Of a stretch of DNA of 64,000 nucleotides, positions 61,583-64,000 are shown in pieces (the first letter of the stretch is position 1; every line of letters starts with the position of its first letter). Made by a program: the position numbers and the translations under genes. The notes below the pieces were generated by a model. The model was not told the DNA's origin and ran no database searches. It was given only the letters and a program-made list of their open reading frames with translations. Source of the stretch: Thermopolyspora sp044507605 (lineage in GTDB: Bacteria > Actinomycetota > Actinomycetes > Streptosporangiales > Streptosporangiaceae); assembly GCA_044507605.1 (NCBI GenBank), contig JBIQJI010000032.1:1-64000 (forward strand). Direction: 5' to 3'.

Positions 61583-62467
61583 TCAGGAAAGGATGATCGA
61601 GCGGGTCAGGTTGCGCGGCTCGTCCGGGTTGAGGCCCTTGCTCTGGGCGATCTCGACCGCCAGGCGCTGCACCCGGATCAGGTCGGCCGCCGGGTCGAGA
61701 TCGGAGACGGAGACGATCGCGCCGGTGCGCTCCACCTCGGTGGCCAGCCCTTCCGGCGGGGCACCGAAGAACCAGGTGACGCTGTGCTCGTCGGTCACGC
61801 TGATCGGGCCGTGCCGGTACTCCATCGCGGGATACGACTCGGTCCACGATCCCGACGCCTCACGCACCTTGAGCGCCGCCTCGTTCGCGAGCCCCACGGT
61901 CCAGCCGCTGCCGAGGAACGTGAACTGGGACCGCCGGGCCGCGCCCTCCGGCAGCGGCTCGCCCACCGCCCGCTCGGCCTGCGCCACCAGATCCGACGGC
62001 AGCAGCGCCGGCTCGCTGCGGGCCAGGTGGGCGCGCAGCAGGGTCAGCGCCGTCGTCGCGAACCGGGTCTGCACGACGGACCGCTCGTCGGCGAAGTCCA
62101 GCGTGACCACCTGGTCCGCCACCGACACGATCGGCGTGTCAGGGTCGCCGATCAGTGCGACGGTCGGCGGCGTGCTCCCCCGGAGCACCGCCAGCACCTC
62201 CGTCGTGGTGCCGGAGCGGCAGATCGCCACCACCCGGTCGTACGCGCGCCGAAGCGGAAACTCCGAGGCCGCGAACGCGTCGGTCTCGCCGAGCCCCGCC
62301 GCCTCTCGCAGCCCTGCGTACGCCTGGGCCATGTACAGCGACGTGCCACAGCCGACGACCGCCACCCGCTCCCCCGGAGCGGGCAGCGCCGGAGCGTCCC
62401 CCGCCATCTCGATCGCCCGCTCCCAGCAGGCCGGCTGATCGGCGATCTCCGCCGCCACAAACGACAT
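61583..62467 (-). CDS. SIS-domain sugar isomerase/deaminase (AgaS/GlmS-like)
   Basis: ATG 62467 follows AGGAG by 8 bases; 294 residues. Two SIS domains: VAVVGCGTSLYMAQAYAGL with VVAICRSGTTTEVLAVL, and FTFLGSGWTVGLANEAALKVREASGSWTESYPAMEYRHGP, the glutamate- and histidine-bearing site of GlmS/AgaS. There is no glutaminase domain, so it is an isomerase or deaminase of a sugar 6-phosphate. Middle gene of the DeoR-SIS-aldolase set. Confidence 0.88.
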   Translation of the reverse strand: MSFVAAEIADQPACWERAIEMAGDAPALPAPGERVAVVGCGTSLYMAQAYAGLREAAGLGETDAFAASEFPLRRAYDRVVAICRSGTTTEVLAVLRGSTPPTVALIGDPDTPIVSVADQVVTLDFADERSVVQTRFATTALTLLRAHLARSEPALLPSDLVAQAERAVGEPLPEGAARRSQFTFLGSGWTVGLANEAALKVREASGSWTESYPAMEYRHGPISVTDEHSVTWFFGAPPEGLATEVERTGAIVSVSDLDPAADLIRVQRLAVEIAQSKGLNPDEPRNLTRSIILS

Positions 62468-62761
62468 TCCGCACACTCCTGGTGCTCACTAAAGCTCGAA
62501 CAGCCCTCCAAACGTACAAGAATGCGCAACCACCCGACAACCGAGCTCCCCCGACCAACTACCACGCACTAGGCCGAACGAACCTTTCGCCGCGTTTCGC
62601 GCCTCTCATCCGGCGCCGCGTCTCCGCCGTCGTGCTTCTCGCCGTTGCGGCGCTCATTTGCCGTGGCCTTACGGGGTGACCGGAGCTCGGGGTGAAGGCT
62701 TTGGGGGTGAAGGGTTGGGGGACGGGTGAGGGCTTGGGGGTCGAGCGTTCGGGGTGGGGCG

Positions 62762-63550
62762 TTAGGCGGTGGTGACGTGGACGCCGGTGGCGGCGATGGT
62801 GGACAGGTGGTCGGGGGAGGCGGCGGAGTCGGTGATGAGGTGGTGGACGGCGGTGAGGGGGCAGATCTTGGCGAAGGTGGTTTTGCCTACCTTGGTGTGG
62901 TCGGCCACGACGACGATGCGGCCGCTGCTGCGGACGAAGGCGCGGTCGGTGGCGGCTTCGAGCTGGTCGTGGGTGGTGCAGCCGTGGGCGGCGGTGATGC
63001 CGTCGACGCCGAGGAAGGCGATGTCGATGTGGTGGTCGGCGAGGGTCTTCTCGGCGATGGGGCCGACGAGTTCGTAGCTTTCGCTGCGTGCGTTGCCGCC
63101 GATGACGACGAGGGTGATGTGTTTGTGCAGCACGACCTCGGCGGCGATGTTGACGGCGTTGGTGACGATGGTGATGGGGCCGGCCTGGTCGTCTTGGCCG
63201 CGGGCGACGAGGAGGCGGGCGACTTCGGTCGTGGTGGTGCCGCCGCTCAGCCCAACGACGGCGCCGGGTGGCACCAGGTCGGCGGCGGCTTTGGCGATGG
63301 CGCGTTTCTCGGGCAGGCTGCGCTCCGAGCGGAGCTGCAGCGGCACCTCGATGCTGATGCCGCCGATGACGGCGCCGCCGTGGGTGCGGCGCAGCAGCTT
63401 CATTTCGCTCAGGTGCTGCAGGTCGCGCCTGATGGTGGCTCCGGACACGTCGAGGAGCCGGGACAGCTCGTTGACGTCGATGCTGCCCCGCGCCGCGACG
63501 TGTTCAAGGATGCGCGCGTGACGCTCAGTTCTCAGCACAGCGATGAGCAT
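62762..63550 (-). CDS. DeoR-family transcriptional repressor
   Basis: 262 residues. N-terminal winged HTH RHARILEHVAARGSIDVNELSRLLDVSGATIRRDLQHL (the DeoR signature) and a DeoR C-terminal sensor with GLSGGTTTTEVARLL and HTKVGKTTFAKICPL. It likely responds to a sugar phosphate and controls the SIS/aldolase genes 294 bases downstream and the divergent sugar-binding lipoprotein. The inter-gene region 62468-62761 holds no gene; its right end has G-rich imperfect repeats. Confidence 0.9.
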   Translation of the reverse strand: MLIAVLRTERHARILEHVAARGSIDVNELSRLLDVSGATIRRDLQHLSEMKLLRRTHGGAVIGGISIEVPLQLRSERSLPEKRAIAKAAADLVPPGAVVGLSGGTTTTEVARLLVARGQDDQAGPITIVTNAVNIAAEVVLHKHITLVVIGGNARSESYELVGPIAEKTLADHHIDIAFLGVDGITAAHGCTTHDQLEAATDRAFVRSSGRIVVVADHTKVGKTTFAKICPLTAVHHLITDSAASPDHLSTIAATGVHVTTA

Positions 63551-63633
63551 AACGGCCGCGCCCTGCCCCGGCGCTAGGGCCTTTGGGGCGGGGCGGGGTA
63601 CCGTACGCGCATGATTCGCTCAAAGACACGCCC

Positions 63634-63662
63634 TTGACATGAGCACTTTTGCTCGATTTACT
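63634..63662 (+). promoter_or_regulatory. Promoter with internal inverted repeat for the sugar-binding lipoprotein
   Basis: TTGACA (63634-63639), 17-base spacer, TTTACT (63657-63662). Inside the spacer lies GAGCA-CTTT-TGCTC (63641-63654), a perfect 5-bp inverted repeat where a bound repressor would block RNA polymerase. The adjacent DeoR protein is the obvious candidate; a further GAGCA lies by its own start. Confidence 0.65.
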
Positions 63663-63804
63663 CCACAACAACGCCGGAGTCGTTGCACTCCGCGTCAGAG
63701 GTACGCCTAGCCGGTATGCGGCGCGAGCCGTGAGCCCGGCCTCAGTCGCCAGGAGTCGCAGGGGGCACCCGAGGCGGGGACGTACCCTCCACCACCGGAG
63801 CACG

Positions 63805-64000
63805 ATGAGATTGAGCCACTTGACCGATCCCGGCGGGGGGTTCGCGAACGAAGGCGCCCCCGCTCCCCTGCCCGCCCGTCGCGATGTGCTGCGCGGTCTG
63901 TTGAACGGCGGCCGCGCCTTGGCCTTGTCGGCGGTCACCGCCGGGGTGGCCTCGGCGTGCGGCACGAGCGGCGGCAGCGGTGTCGGCCCGGATGGCCGGG
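63805..64000 (+). CDS. Tat-exported solute-binding lipoprotein, N-terminus only
   Basis: ATG 63805 with GGAG 5 bases upstream; the frame is open to the window end. It encodes a Tat lipoprotein signal: ARRDVLRGLLNGGRALALS then AVTAGVASACG with the lipidation cysteine near residue 52, followed by a GTSGGSG spacer. This is the usual start of an extracellular sugar-binding protein of an ABC importer. Its position beside DeoR, SIS and aldolase genes fits uptake of the sugar they degrade. The binding domain lies outside the window. Confidence 0.72.
   Translation, partial: MRLSHLTDPGGGFANEGAPAPLPARRDVLRGLLNGGRALALSAVTAGVASACGTSGGSGVGPDGR

Overview
The window is about 64 kb of very GC-rich DNA (strong G/C at third codon positions, GTG starts, long antisense shadow ORFs). 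The gene content points to an actinomycete: two membrane-anchored Ser/Thr kinases with propeller sensors, a SpoIIE-type phosphatase, ROK and DeoR sugar regulators, Tat-exported xylanase with CBM2, APH_6_hur kinase, CsoR/CopZ. Streptosporangiales (Nonomuraea, Streptosporangium and relatives) is my best guess, by inference only. No rRNA, tRNA, CRISPR array or transposase was seen.

Layout. 1-2.2 kb: a probable defence-type module with the tail of a cut-off gene, a DUF3696 AAA ATPase and an unrecognised partner, all overlapping. 2.2-4.6 kb: a collapsed two-component system, a membrane-protein fragment, and methionine aminopeptidase divergent from a small XRE regulator. 4.8-7.8 kb: a compact RiPP-like locus with an M14 carboxypeptidase-like protein divergent from a 33-residue basic peptide, a very stable hairpin, and an E1-like ThiF enzyme with an N-terminal RRE/PqqD-like domain. 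7.9-12.6 kb: SWIM zinc-finger protein plus a frameshifted DUF6493 gene. 12.7-15.5 kb: AraC/DUF2000 pair and a convergent DUF488/unknown pair.

15.7-27.9 kb, minus strand: a tightly coupled exopolysaccharide operon (four glycosyltransferase domains, a flippase fused to a GT4, a giant GT2/multi-TM fusion, two small conserved proteins), preceded by a membrane-anchored GH16 hydrolase. 28.1-32.7 kb: a membrane-anchored propeller protein convergent with a WD40 Ser/Thr kinase. 32.8-34.0 kb: csoR-copZ and a hemerythrin. 34.1-37.7 kb: a Fic protein bracketed by near-identical palindromic repeats, and a RelA/SpoT-like protein with a diverged synthetase region and a proline tail encoded by long G tracts. 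38-47.8 kb: APH kinase, PAS-GAF-SpoIIE phosphatase, SGNH lipase, second propeller kinase, FnIII-CBM2 secreted protein, propeller lipoprotein.

47.9-51.4 kb: sugar locus with ROK kinase, Gfo/Idh oxidoreductase and divergent ROK repressor. 51.5-53.4 kb: NmrA-like oxidoreductase and divergent AraC activator with a possibly leaderless transcript. 53.6-55.0 kb: a NACHT/STAND protein lacking its NTPase half. 55.0-56.5 kb: PAP2 membrane phosphatase/transferase and a MazEF-type toxin-antitoxin pair. 56.7-60.7 kb: GH30 xylanase-CBM2 under a perfect LacI-type operator, and an ABC exporter. 60.7-64 kb: amino-sugar type catabolic genes (class II aldolase, SIS isomerase/deaminase, DeoR repressor) and the start of a divergent sugar-binding lipoprotein.

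The strongest candidates for undescribed biology are the RiPP-like locus at 4.8-7.8 kb, the DUF3696 ATPase module at the left edge, and the repeat-bracketed Fic gene.
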